Made by a program: the position numbers and the translations under genes. The notes below the pieces were generated by a model that worked only from the letters and a program-made list of their open reading frames with translations, was not told the origin of the DNA and searched no databases. Of a stretch of 14,145 bases of DNA, positions 5,328 to 11,738 are shown one piece after another. Each line of letters opens with the position of its first letter. Position 1 is the first letter of the stretch. The stretch lies in contig CAJOCV010000029.1 in assembly GCA_905233785.1 (NCBI GenBank), forward strand, positions 1,562 through 15,706, read 5' to 3'. The stretch comes from an uncultured Oscillospiraceae bacterium (GTDB lineage Bacteria > Bacillota > Clostridia > Oscillospirales > Oscillospiraceae).

Positions 5328-6008
5328 ATGAAGCTACTTTATGCCGAGGATGAAGCCGCCATGGCCGAGGCCGTAACGGACATTCTCAACTATCACAAAT
5401 ACAGCGTGGACACGGTGGACAACGGGCGCGACGCGCTGGACTATGCCCGGAACGAACATTACGACGGCATCATTCTGGATGTGATGATGCCGAAGATGAG
5501 CGGCTTTGAGGTGCTGCGGCAGCTTCGCGCCGAGGGAGACAAGACCCCCGTGCTTCTGCTGACAGCCAAGAGCGAGGTGGAGGATCGCATCGAGGGGCTT
5601 GACCTCGGCGCGGACGACTATCTGCCCAAGCCCTTTGCCATGGGCGAGCTGCTGGCGCGGGTACGCGCGATGCTGCGCCGTCGGGAAGATTTTACGCCAA
5701 ACATCCTCAAAGTGGGGGATTTATCCCTCAATCAGCAGAACGCGGAGGCGTCCTGTGGGGGAAAGAGCGCAATTTTGCCCAAGCAGGAATACAAGCTGCT
5801 GGAGCTGCTGATGCTCAACCGGGGCATCTGCCTCTCCACGGAGGACATTCTCGTAAAGGTATGGGGCTATGATACAGAGAGTGATTTCGGCGTTGTGTGG
5901 GTCACGATTTCCACGCTGCGCAAGCGGCTTGCCGCGCTGGGCTCCACCGTGCAGATCAAGGCCAGGCGCGGCGTGGGCTACCTGCTGACGGAGGGCGAAG
6001 GGGCATGA
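5328..6008 (+). CDS. OmpR/PhoB-family response regulator, 226 aa
   Basis: The receiver domain (residues 1-115) has the acidic pair E7/D8, the phospho-acceptor D51 in ILDVMMPKMSG, T79 and K101 (LPKPF), so it looks fully active. A winged-helix DNA-binding domain fills about 125-222, with the typical ending IKARRGVGYLL. The regulator should be phosphorylated by the sensor kinase encoded next, whose start overlaps its stop by ATGA. The ATG at 5328 is preceded by GGAAAGGAG (5314-5322), 5 nt away. I see no convincing promoter in the short gap after the upstream terminator, so transcription may come from leak-through or from a promoter I could not recognise. Target genes cannot be told from the sequence. 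Confidence 0.93.
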   Translation: MKLLYAEDEAAMAEAVTDILNYHKYSVDTVDNGRDALDYARNEHYDGIILDVMMPKMSGFEVLRQLRAEGDKTPVLLLTAKSEVEDRIEGLDLGADDYLPKPFAMGELLARVRAMLRRREDFTPNILKVGDLSLNQQNAEASCGGKSAILPKQEYKLLELLMLNRGICLSTEDILVKVWGYDTESDFGVVWVTISTLRKRLAALGSTVQIKARRGVGYLLTEGEGA

Positions 6009-7231
6009 TCCGCACGCTGCAAAAAAAATTCACCGTAACGGCGATGATTGCCGTCACGGTGCTGCTCGCGGTGCTGTTGGGGGCGATCAACGCCGTCAAC
6101 GCCGTCTCCCAGGTCTCGGAGAGCAGCCGGCTGCTGGAGATGATCGCCGCCGGCGAGGACTTTGGTCCCGCGCCGCTGCTTGAGGAGGCGCCGGAGGGGC
6201 GGCGCGGCTTCTGGCAGGAGCCGCTGACCGAGGATCGGCGCATGTCGGCGCTGAGCTTCGCCGTTCGCTTTGACAGCGAGGGCGCGGTAAAAAGCACCGA
6301 TCTGCGGCACATCGCCTCCGTAGACGAGGAAACAGCCGCGGCGCTTGCGCAGCAGGCGCTGGAGAGCGGCAAGAGCGCCGGAAAGCTTCTCAGCTACCGA
6401 TACCGCGTCGTGGAGCCGGCGCCCGATTGCCGCACGGTGGTATTTCTGGACGTAAGCCAGCAGCGGCACAACGTGCTGCGCGTGGCGGCGCTCTCAGCGC
6501 TGGCGGGGATTCTCGCCTGGTGCGCGATGCTGGCGCTGGTGGCGGCGCTCTCACGCCGCGCCATCCGCCCGATCGCGGAGAACATGGAGCGGCAGCGCCA
6601 GTTTGTCACCGACGCGGGTCACGAGCTCAAGACCCCCCTCGCCATTATTCAGGCCAATCTGGACGCGATGGAGCTCATGGGCGGCGAGAGCAAGTACAGC
6701 CGCAACATCCGCAGTCAGACCCGGCGGCTTTCCGGCCTCATGCAGAACCTGCTGACGCTTGCGCGCATTGACGAAAGCAGCGTCGCCCTCGACCTCGCGC
6801 CGGTCGATCTCTCGGTTCTCACCGGGGAGCAGGCGGAAATGTTTCGCGCCCCGGCGGAGCTCAAAAAGCTCGCGCTGAGCAGCGACATCGCCCCCGGCGT
6901 CACCGTGCAGGCCAACCGCGCCCAGCTCGCCCAGCTTATCTCCACACTGCTGGATAACGCGGTCAAATACTGCCCCGAGGGCGGCGCGATCACACTCACG
7001 CTCAAGGGCGGTGACAAGGCCGTGCTGACCCTGCGCAATACGGTATCCGAGCCTGTGGACACCGCGCGCATCTTTGACCGCTTCTACCGCGCCGATTCCT
7101 CCCGCAACCAGAAGTCCGGCGGCTACGGCATCGGCCTCTCCGCCGCCGAGGCCATTGTTCGCCTCCACAAGGGCAGCATCAGCGCCCGCATGGACGGCGC
7201 GGACGCCGTGGTGTTTACGGTGAGGCTGTGA
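6005..7231 (+). CDS. Membrane sensor histidine kinase, 408 aa
   Basis: This is the partner kinase of the preceding response regulator. A membrane segment lies at about residues 11-33 and a second at 159-182. They enclose an extracytoplasmic region of about 125 residues with no motif I recognise. The dimerisation/phosphoacceptor box is QFVTDAGHELKTPLAII with H206. The ATPase domain has the N-box LLDNAVKYCPEGG (N318), F-box IFDRFYRADSSRN and G-box GGYGIGLSAAEAIV (372-385). The start at 6005 overlaps the regulator's stop as ATGA. An upstream in-frame start at 5897 would read through the regulator's coding region and lacks a ribosome site. The signal is unknown. A hairpin with a T-run follows the gene at 7283-7318. 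Confidence 0.93.
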   Translation: MIRTLQKKFTVTAMIAVTVLLAVLLGAINAVNAVSQVSESSRLLEMIAAGEDFGPAPLLEEAPEGRRGFWQEPLTEDRRMSALSFAVRFDSEGAVKSTDLRHIASVDEETAAALAQQALESGKSAGKLLSYRYRVVEPAPDCRTVVFLDVSQQRHNVLRVAALSALAGILAWCAMLALVAALSRRAIRPIAENMERQRQFVTDAGHELKTPLAIIQANLDAMELMGGESKYSRNIRSQTRRLSGLMQNLLTLARIDESSVALDLAPVDLSVLTGEQAEMFRAPAELKKLALSSDIAPGVTVQANRAQLAQLISTLLDNAVKYCPEGGAITLTLKGGDKAVLTLRNTVSEPVDTARIFDRFYRADSSRNQKSGGYGIGLSAAEAIVRLHKGSISARMDGADAVVFTVRL

Positions 7232-7238
7232 AGACACA

Positions 7239-7264
7239 GTAGGGGCGACCCTTGCGGTCGCCCG
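7239..7264 (+). repeat. REP-type hairpin with GTAG, copy 1
   Basis: GTAG (7239-7242) is followed at once by GGGCGACC (7243-7250), a 5-nt loop and GGTCGCCC (7256-7263). Orientation is opposite to the array at 7334-7438. The tetranucleotide next to an imperfect or perfect hairpin is the hallmark of REP sequences moved by RAYT (Y1) transposases. It begins 8 nt after the kinase stop codon. Confidence 0.8.
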
Positions 7265-7282
7265 TGCGGTAAAAGCAAATAA

Positions 7283-7318
7283 CCGGGCGAATCCGCAGAT
7301 TCGCCCGGCGTATTTTTT
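7283..7318 (+). terminator. Hairpin and T-run after the sensor kinase
   Basis: CCGGGCGAATC (7283-7293) and GATTCGCCCGG (7298-7308) form a perfect 11-bp stem with a CGCA loop. TATTTTTT follows from 7311. This fits an intrinsic terminator for the two-component operon, although the stem could also have come from a REP-like element. Confidence 0.7.
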
Positions 7319-7333
7319 CCCTTTGCGGACTTC

Positions 7334-7438
7334 TCGATGCGGGCGACCGCAAGGGTCGCCCCTACGATTCGATGCGGGCGACCGCAAGGGTCGCCCCTAC
7401 GATTCGATGCGGGCGACCGCAAGGGTCGCCCCTACGAA
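7334..7438 (-). repeat. Three REP-type hairpins in a 35-bp tandem array
   Basis: GGGCGACC, a GCAAG loop, GGTCGCCC and CTAC occur at 7341-7365, 7376-7400 and 7411-7435. The three are identical and separated by the same 10 bases, which makes an exact 35-bp period. On the minus strand each reads as GTAG followed by a hairpin. There are no variable spacers, so this is not a CRISPR array. Confidence 0.9.
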
Positions 7439-7614
7439 TTGTCCTTCTGCTCCTCGAGATCCTTCAAGGCCGTGCGTACCGCCTCGATCACGAAGGCGGA
7501 AAAGGTGCAGTCCATCCCGACAATGGCATTTTCGACCTGTTCGATCACATCATTAGGAAAACGAATGGATTTTGAAGTCGTTGGCGGGATTTTCGGTATT
7601 CTGAACGTAGCCAT
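7432..7614 (-). CDS. Ribbon-helix-helix small protein (YlcI/YnfO- or CopG/Arc-like), 60 aa
   Basis: The segment SKSIRFPNDVIEQVENAI followed by CTFSAFVIEAVRTALKDLEE fits a ribbon-helix-helix fold: a strand (KSIRFP), a first helix, a short turn and a second helix. Such proteins bind DNA as dimers through the strand and often regulate themselves. The start is ATG at 7614, 6 nt after GGAGG (7621-7625); the upstream ATG at 7629 would lie before that site. The TAG stop (7434-7432) is part of the CTAC of the last REP copy, so the C-terminus may have been set by the repeat's arrival. A divergent small gene lies 109 bp away, behind a promoter with 11-bp direct repeats that could be this protein's operator. 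I did not identify a toxin partner. Confidence 0.78.
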   Translation of the reverse strand: MATFRIPKIPPTTSKSIRFPNDVIEQVENAIVGMDCTFSAFVIEAVRTALKDLEEQKDNS

Positions 7615-7620
7615 ATTGTG

Positions 7621-7625
7621 CCTCC
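7621..7625 (-). promoter_or_regulatory. Ribosome binding site fixing the ribbon-helix-helix start
   Basis: GGAGG on the minus strand lies 6 nt before the ATG at 7614. This excludes the longer reading from 7629. Confidence 0.75.
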
Positions 7626-7637
7626 GCAATTATTGTC

Positions 7638-7662
7638 ATGCAAATCGTATTACATTTTGCAT
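7638..7662. repeat. Inverted repeat ATGCAAA / TTTGCAT in the divergent intergenic region
   Basis: ATGCAAAT (7638-7645) and ATTTTGCAT (7654-7662) are near-perfect inverted copies. They lie between the ribbon-helix-helix start and the TTGTCTT repeats, where an operator would be expected. The binding factor is unknown. Confidence 0.45.
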
Positions 7663-7669
7663 CACAACA

Positions 7670-7698
7670 TTGTCTTGCATTTGTCTTTCGTTTGTCTT
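7670..7698 (+). promoter_or_regulatory. Three TTGTCTT direct repeats at 11-bp spacing (candidate operator)
   Basis: TTGTCTT starts at 7670, 7681 and 7692, one helical turn apart. The repeats run across the -35 and up to the first base of the -10 of the promoter at 7675-7703. Short direct repeats in phase are typical targets of ribbon-helix-helix dimers, and such a protein is encoded divergently next door. Confidence 0.6.
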
Positions 7699-7703
7699 AC
7701 AAT
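7675..7703 (+). promoter_or_regulatory. Promoter of the 53-aa protein gene
   Basis: TTGCAT (7675-7680), exactly 17 nt, TACAAT (7698-7703). The start is predicted near 7710, giving a leader of only about 14 nt. Confidence 0.75.
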
Positions 7704-7723
7704 ATGGCTGAGGTGAGAACAAT

Positions 7724-7885
7724 ATGTACGTCTACAAAAAAATGTATCTCAAGCTTTTTAATCACGTGACAGACGCCATCACGCTTTTACAGAACAATGA
7801 CGCCGAAAAGGCTCTCTCCCTGCTCATTTCCGCCCAACAGGAGGCCGAGGAAATCTTCATGGAGAAGGCAACCCCGGAGGACTGA
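7724..7885 (+). CDS. Small helical protein of unknown function, 53 aa
   Basis: I do not recognise a named family. The product starts MYVYKKMYLKLFNHVTDA and ends in an acidic stretch (QQEAEEIFMEKATPED). It looks almost wholly alpha-helical, with a repeating hydrophobic pattern (LKLFNHV, ITLLQ, ALSLLI), no signal peptide and no cysteine. The reading frame is supported by GAGGTGA (7710-7716) 7 nt before the ATG and by a near-consensus promoter just upstream. It diverges from the ribbon-helix-helix gene, and its promoter carries three phased direct repeats, so regulation by that neighbour is a reasonable guess. The bidirectional hairpin at 7967-8000 probably ends its transcript. A role as a toxin is possible, but nothing in the sequence shows it. 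Confidence 0.72.
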   Translation: MYVYKKMYLKLFNHVTDAITLLQNNDAEKALSLLISAQQEAEEIFMEKATPED

Positions 7886-7898
7886 CCACTGACCACGC

Positions 7899-7929
7899 GG
7901 GCGACCGCAAGGGCGAAGGGCGCCCCTAC
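7899..7929 (-). repeat. Degenerate REP-type hairpin
   Basis: GGGCGACCGCAAGGG is retained from the REP consensus, and the right arm has changed so that the outer GGGCG (7899-7903) pairs with CGCCC (7921-7925). CTAC follows at 7926-7929. It looks like a decayed or rearranged copy of the units at 7334-7438. Confidence 0.65.
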
Positions 7930-7937
7930 GGTCTTTC

Positions 7938-7960
7938 GGACGAGCACTGCTCGTCCCTAC
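7938..7960 (-). repeat. Second REP sequence type with CTAC
   Basis: GGACGAGCA (7938-7946) and TGCTCGTCC (7948-7956) form a near-perfect palindrome around one base, followed at once by CTAC (7957-7960). The stem is unrelated to the GGGCGACC type, but the tetranucleotide and layout are the same. This implies two REP classes side by side. Confidence 0.7.
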
Positions 7961-7966
7961 GCCACT

Positions 7967-8000
7967 AAAAAATGCCGCAGCTTTCGCTGCGGCATTTTTT
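7967..8000. terminator. Bidirectional intrinsic terminator between ppdK and the 53-aa gene
   Basis: AAAAAATGCCGCAGC (7967-7981) pairs fully with GCTGCGGCATTTTTT (7986-8000) around a 4-nt loop. Each strand ends its stem in six Ts, so it can stop both the convergent ppdK transcript and the small-gene transcript. It lies 12 nt past the ppdK stop codon. Confidence 0.9.
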
Positions 8001-8012
8001 GATAAACATAGA

Positions 8013-10652
8013 TTACTCGGCGTCCTTGATGGCGGCCTGAGCGGCGGCCAGACGGGCGATGGGAACGCGGAAGGGGCTGCAGGACACATAGTCGAGGCCA
8101 ACCTTGTGGAAGAACTCCACAGAGCTGGGATCGCCGCCGTGCTCGCCGCAGACGCCCAGGTGCAGATCGGGACGGACAGAGCGGCCGAGCTTGGCAGCCA
8201 TGGCAACCAGCTTGCCGACGCCGACCTGGTCGACGCGGGCGAAGGGATCGCTCTCGTAGATCTTCTTGTCGTAGTAGGCGCCGAGGAACTTGCCGGCGTC
8301 GTCACGGCTGAAGCCGAAGGTCATCTGGGTCAGGTCGTTGGTGCCAAAGGAGAAGAACTCGGCTTCCTTGGCGATTTCGTCCGCGGTCAGAGCGGCGCGC
8401 GGGATCTCGATCATGGTGCCGACCATGTACTTCATGTCGGAACCGGCAGCGGCGAGAACCTCGTCAGCGGTCTTGACAACGACGTCCTTGACGTACTTGA
8501 GCTCCTTGACCTCGCCCACCAGCGGGATCATGATTTCGGGAACCATGTTCCACTCGGGGTGACGAGCCTGGACAGCCAGCGCGGCCTTGATGACGGCGCG
8601 GGTCTGCATCTCGGCGATCTCGGGATAGGTGACGGCCAGACGGCAGCCACGGTGACCCATCATGGGGTTAAACTCGTGCAGAGAAGCAATGATGTTCTTA
8701 ATGGCCTCAACGCTCTTGCCCTGATCCTTGGCGAGCTGCTCAATGTCAGCTTCCTCGGTGGGAACGAACTCGTGGAGAGGAGGATCGAGGTAGCGGATGG
8801 TGACGGGGCAGCCTTCCATGGCCTCGTAGATGCCCTCGAAGTCAGCCTGCTGCATCGGCTCGAGCTTCGCCAGCGCGGCGACGCGCTCCTCGACGGTGTC
8901 GGAGCAGATCATCTCGCGGAAGGGAGCGATACGGTCGGCGTTGAAGAACATATGCTCGGTACGGGTCAGGCCAATGCCCTGAGCGCCCAGCTCGCGCGCC
9001 TTGGCGGCGTCCTTCGGGGTATCGGCATTGGTGCGAACCTGCAGACGGCGGTACTTGTCAGCCCAGGCCATGATGCGGCCGAACTCGCCGGCGATGGTGG
9101 CGTCAACCGTGGGGATGATGCCGTCATAGATGTTGCCGGTGGAGCCGTCGATGGAGATGTAGTCGCCCTCGTGGAAGACCTTGCCCGCCAGCTCGAACTT
9201 CTTGTTTGCCTCGTCCATCTTGATCTCGCCGCAGCCGGAGACGCAGCACTTGCCCATGCCGCGCGCCACGACGGCAGCGTGAGAGGTACGGCCGCCGCGA
9301 ACGGTCAGGATGCCCTGCGCCGCCGCCATGCCCTCGATATCCTCGGGGCTGGTCTCGAGACGAACCAGAACGACCTTTTCCTTGCGGGCAGCCCAGGCCT
9401 TGGCGTCCTCAGCGGTGAAGACGATCTTGCCGCAGGCGGCGCCGGGGGAAGCGCCCAGACCCTTGCCGATGGGGGTAGCGGCCTTGAGCTTGTCAGCGTC
9501 AAACTGGGGGTGCAGCAGCGCGTCGAGCGTGCGCGGCTCGATCATCAGAACGGCCTTCTTCTCGTCGATCATGCCCTCGTCCACCAGGTCGCAGGCGATC
9601 TTCAGAGCGGCCTGCGGGGTGCGCTTGCCGTTGCGGCACTGCAGCATGTAGAGCTTGCCGTTCTCCACGGTGAACTCCATGTCCTGCATGTCGCGGTAGT
9701 GGTTCTCGAGGATGCTGCAGACTTCGACGAACTGCTTGAAGGCCTCGGGGAACTTCTGCTCCATCTCGGTGATGGGCATCGGGGTGCGGACGCCGGCGAC
9801 CACGTCTTCGCCCTGCGCATTGGTCAGGAATTCGCCGTACAGACCCTTGTTGCCGGTGGCGGGGTCGCGGGTGAAGGCGACGCCGGTGCCGGAGTTGTCA
9901 TTGAGGTTGCCGAAGACCATCGGCATGACGTTGACGGCAGTGCCCCAGGAATAGGGGATGTCGTTCTGCTGGCGGTAGTAGTTGGCGCGGGGGTTGTCCC
10001 AGGAGCGGAACACGGCGCGGATGGCTTCCTTGAGCTGCACCACGGGGTCGGAGGGGAAGTCCTCGCCGATCTGCTTCTTGTACTCGGCCTTGAACTGCTC
10101 AGCCAGCTCCTTGAGGTCGGCGGCGGTCAGCTCGACGTCGTACTTCACGCCCTTGCGCTCCTTCATCTGGTCGATGAGCTGCTCAAAGTACTTCTTGCCG
10201 ACTTCCATAACGACATCGGAGAACATCTGGATAAAGCGACGGTAGGAGTCGTAAACAAAGCGCTCGAACTTGGGGTCGGGGTTGCCCTTGATCATGGCGG
10301 CGACAACGTCGTCGTTCAGACCGAGGTTCAGGATGGTATCCATCATGCCGGGCATGGAAGCGCGGGCGCCGGAACGGACGGAAACCAGCAGCGGATTCTC
10401 CAGATCACCGAATTTCTTGCCGTTGATCTGTTCCATGGTCTCAACGTTCTTCATGATCTCGGCCATGATCTCGTCATTGATCTGGCGGCCGTCCTCATAA
10501 TACTGGGTGCAGGCTTCGGTGGTGATGGTGAAGCCCTGGGGAACGGGCAGACCGATGTTGCTCATCTCGGCCAGGTTTGCGCCCTTGCCGCCGAGCAGCT
10601 CACGCATGTTGGCATTGCCTTCGGAAAACAGGTAGACATACTTTTTGCTCAT
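8013..10652 (-). CDS. ppdK: Pyruvate, phosphate dikinase, 879 aa
   Basis: The enzyme interconverts pyruvate, ATP and phosphate with phosphoenolpyruvate, AMP and pyrophosphate. In anaerobic Clostridia it can run toward pyruvate as a PPi-saving step in glycolysis. The N-terminal nucleotide-binding domain has GGKGANLAEM (21-30) and SVRSGARASMPGMMDTILNLG (91-111). The swivelling phosphohistidine domain has GGRTSHAAVVARG with catalytic H458, and the C-terminal PEP/pyruvate barrel ends with CGEHGGDP and catalytic C835. Length is typical (about 875-880). The ATG at 10652 is chosen because AAAGGA (10661-10666) sits 8 nt upstream; the longer reading from 10679 would begin beyond that site. The gene lies 91 nt after rsmA and may have its own weak promoter there. 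A bidirectional terminator follows. Confidence 0.97.
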   Translation of the reverse strand: MSKKYVYLFSEGNANMRELLGGKGANLAEMSNIGLPVPQGFTITTEACTQYYEDGRQINDEIMAEIMKNVETMEQINGKKFGDLENPLLVSVRSGARASMPGMMDTILNLGLNDDVVAAMIKGNPDPKFERFVYDSYRRFIQMFSDVVMEVGKKYFEQLIDQMKERKGVKYDVELTAADLKELAEQFKAEYKKQIGEDFPSDPVVQLKEAIRAVFRSWDNPRANYYRQQNDIPYSWGTAVNVMPMVFGNLNDNSGTGVAFTRDPATGNKGLYGEFLTNAQGEDVVAGVRTPMPITEMEQKFPEAFKQFVEVCSILENHYRDMQDMEFTVENGKLYMLQCRNGKRTPQAALKIACDLVDEGMIDEKKAVLMIEPRTLDALLHPQFDADKLKAATPIGKGLGASPGAACGKIVFTAEDAKAWAARKEKVVLVRLETSPEDIEGMAAAQGILTVRGGRTSHAAVVARGMGKCCVSGCGEIKMDEANKKFELAGKVFHEGDYISIDGSTGNIYDGIIPTVDATIAGEFGRIMAWADKYRRLQVRTNADTPKDAAKARELGAQGIGLTRTEHMFFNADRIAPFREMICSDTVEERVAALAKLEPMQQADFEGIYEAMEGCPVTIRYLDPPLHEFVPTEEADIEQLAKDQGKSVEAIKNIIASLHEFNPMMGHRGCRLAVTYPEIAEMQTRAVIKAALAVQARHPEWNMVPEIMIPLVGEVKELKYVKDVVVKTADEVLAAAGSDMKYMVGTMIEIPRAALTADEIAKEAEFFSFGTNDLTQMTFGFSRDDAGKFLGAYYDKKIYESDPFARVDQVGVGKLVAMAAKLGRSVRPDLHLGVCGEHGGDPSSVEFFHKVGLDYVSCSPFRVPIARLAAAQAAIKDAE

Positions 10653-10703
10653 TGTTTTCGTCCTTTCTTGCTCTATCAAAAATTGACTTGTTTGCCACTA
10701 ATT

Positions 10704-10733
10704 AGATTACCACATTCAGCGGAAAATAATCAA
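10704..10733 (-). promoter_or_regulatory. Weak candidate promoter of ppdK
   Basis: On the minus strand TTGATT (10728-10733), 18 nt, TAATCT (10704-10709), with TG one base before the -10 (extended type). The match is modest. Co-transcription with rsmA is the alternative. Confidence 0.35.
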
Positions 10734-10743
10734 TGCATTTTCC

Positions 10744-11610
10744 TTACAAATCCGCATGGTCCAAGCTGTGTATTTCGTCAGTGATTTTTGCAAATCCACC
10801 AAGGTCGAGCACTTCTCCCCGGATTTTTGGGTCAAATCCACGGGAAATCAGCACTTTTTCCGTCACCTCCTTGGGAAGCCCCAGCCCCGCGTTCAGGGCG
10901 TTGACCAGGGTCTTGCGCCGCTGGTTGAAGGCCGCGCGGATCACCTTGAAGAGAAGCGCCTCGTCCGCTACCGCGACCGGCGGCTTCTCTCTGCGCGTCA
11001 GGCGGATGACCGAGGAGGTGACCTTCGGCTGCGGTACGAAGCAGGAGGGCGGCACGTCAAAAAGGATCTCGGTCTCGCAGTGCCACTGGACGAAAAGCGT
11101 GAAGGCGCCGTAGTCGGAGGTGTTGGGCCTGGCGCAGATGCGTTTTGCCACCTCGCGCTGGATCATCACCGTGATGCGTGCAAAGCAGCCGGACTCGATG
11201 AGCGCCGTGAGCACCGGGCTTGTCACGTTATAGGGCAGGTTTGCGCACACGACCGGCGTAAGTCCGGGGAAGCACTCGGATACGAGCGCGGGGAGATCCT
11301 GCTTCAGCACGTCCCCGAACAGCACCTCCACGTTCTCACAGCCGGTGAGGGTCTCCGCCAGGATGGGTCGCAGCGACGGATCCAGCTCCACGGACAGCAC
11401 CCTGCCCGCGCGTTTTGACAGCTGCTCGGTCAGGCAGCCGATGCCGGGGCCGACCTCGAGCACGCCCACAGTCTCGTCCAGCCCCGCCTCCTCCGCGATG
11501 CGCTCCGGCACCCAGGCGGCGGTCAAAAAGTTCTGCCCCAGGGATTTCGAGAAGCGAAAGCCGTGCCGGGCAAGCAGGGATCGTATTTCGTTGTAATCGG
11601 TAAGGTTCAT
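10744..11610 (-). CDS. rsmA: 16S rRNA (adenine1518-N6/adenine1519-N6)-dimethyltransferase, 288 aa
   Basis: RsmA (KsgA) dimethylates two adjacent adenines in the 3'-terminal hairpin of 16S rRNA during late small-subunit assembly; its loss gives kasugamycin resistance. Family motifs are complete: SLGQNFL (23-29), the SAM-binding LEVGPGIGCLT (51-61), acidic E75 in SVELD, GD at 99-100, the catalytic ANLPYNVTSP (123-132), and the C-terminal FVPQPKVTSSVI and AAFNQRRKTL. Length is normal (about 280-290). The ATG at 11610 follows GGGAGAA closely. The gene is separated from the upstream trmD fusion by repeat copy B, so either it is read through the repeat or its promoter lies in or near the repeat. 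I could not assign a -10/-35 pair with confidence. Confidence 0.97.
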   Translation of the reverse strand: MNLTDYNEIRSLLARHGFRFSKSLGQNFLTAAWVPERIAEEAGLDETVGVLEVGPGIGCLTEQLSKRAGRVLSVELDPSLRPILAETLTGCENVEVLFGDVLKQDLPALVSECFPGLTPVVCANLPYNVTSPVLTALIESGCFARITVMIQREVAKRICARPNTSDYGAFTLFVQWHCETEILFDVPPSCFVPQPKVTSSVIRLTRREKPPVAVADEALLFKVIRAAFNQRRKTLVNALNAGLGLPKEVTEKVLISRGFDPKIRGEVLDLGGFAKITDEIHSLDHADL

Positions 11611-11623
11611 AGGTTCTCCCGTT

Positions 11624-11738
11624 GAGAGTGAATAGTGAATAATGAATAGTGAATAGTTAAGGTGTCGCTTCGCGACATATTATAATCTGTTTCCGAAGGG
11701 AACACCACAACTTTTCACTATTCTCTTTTCACTTTTTC
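11624..11738. repeat. Dispersed two-hairpin palindromic repeat, copy B
   Basis: It fills the gap between the trmD fusion and rsmA. The arms are GTGAATAG-type repeats. GTGAATAGTTAAGGTG (11649-11664) pairs with CACCACAACTTTTCAC (11703-11718) at 13 of 16 positions. Hairpin 1 is TGTCGC, TTC, GCGACA (11663-11677); hairpin 2 is GTTTCC (11689-11694), GAA, GGGAAC (11698-11703), with one G-T wobble. Its right arm is nearly identical to that of copy A. The stop codon of the trmD fusion lies within this arm. Confidence 0.8.

Noticed and set aside
5897..6004. Upstream start of the sensor kinase at 5897
   Set aside because: It would translate response-regulator DNA in the wrong frame and has no ribosome site. 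The ATG at 6005 overlaps the regulator stop as ATGA and is followed directly by the membrane segment.
7334..7438. Possible CRISPR array (regular 35-bp period)
   Set aside because: The units are identical including the linkers, so there are no variable spacers. The hairpin plus CTAC fits REP elements, and no cas gene is present.
7337..7711. 124-codon plus-strand ORF through the REP array
   Set aside because: Its N-terminal half is translated repeat (recurring GRPQGSPL) and the rest is antisense to the ribbon-helix-helix gene.
7432..7885. Toxin-antitoxin module made of the ribbon-helix-helix protein and the 53-aa protein
   Set aside because: The genes diverge rather than form an operon, and the 53-aa protein has no known toxin motif. 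Kept only as a regulatory pair hypothesis.
8106..10784. 892-codon open frame on the plus strand opposite ppdK
   Set aside because: It is an antisense shadow caused by GC-rich third positions of ppdK. It has no ribosome site, and its composition (runs of Gly, Val, Leu, Asp, His) matches no protein family.
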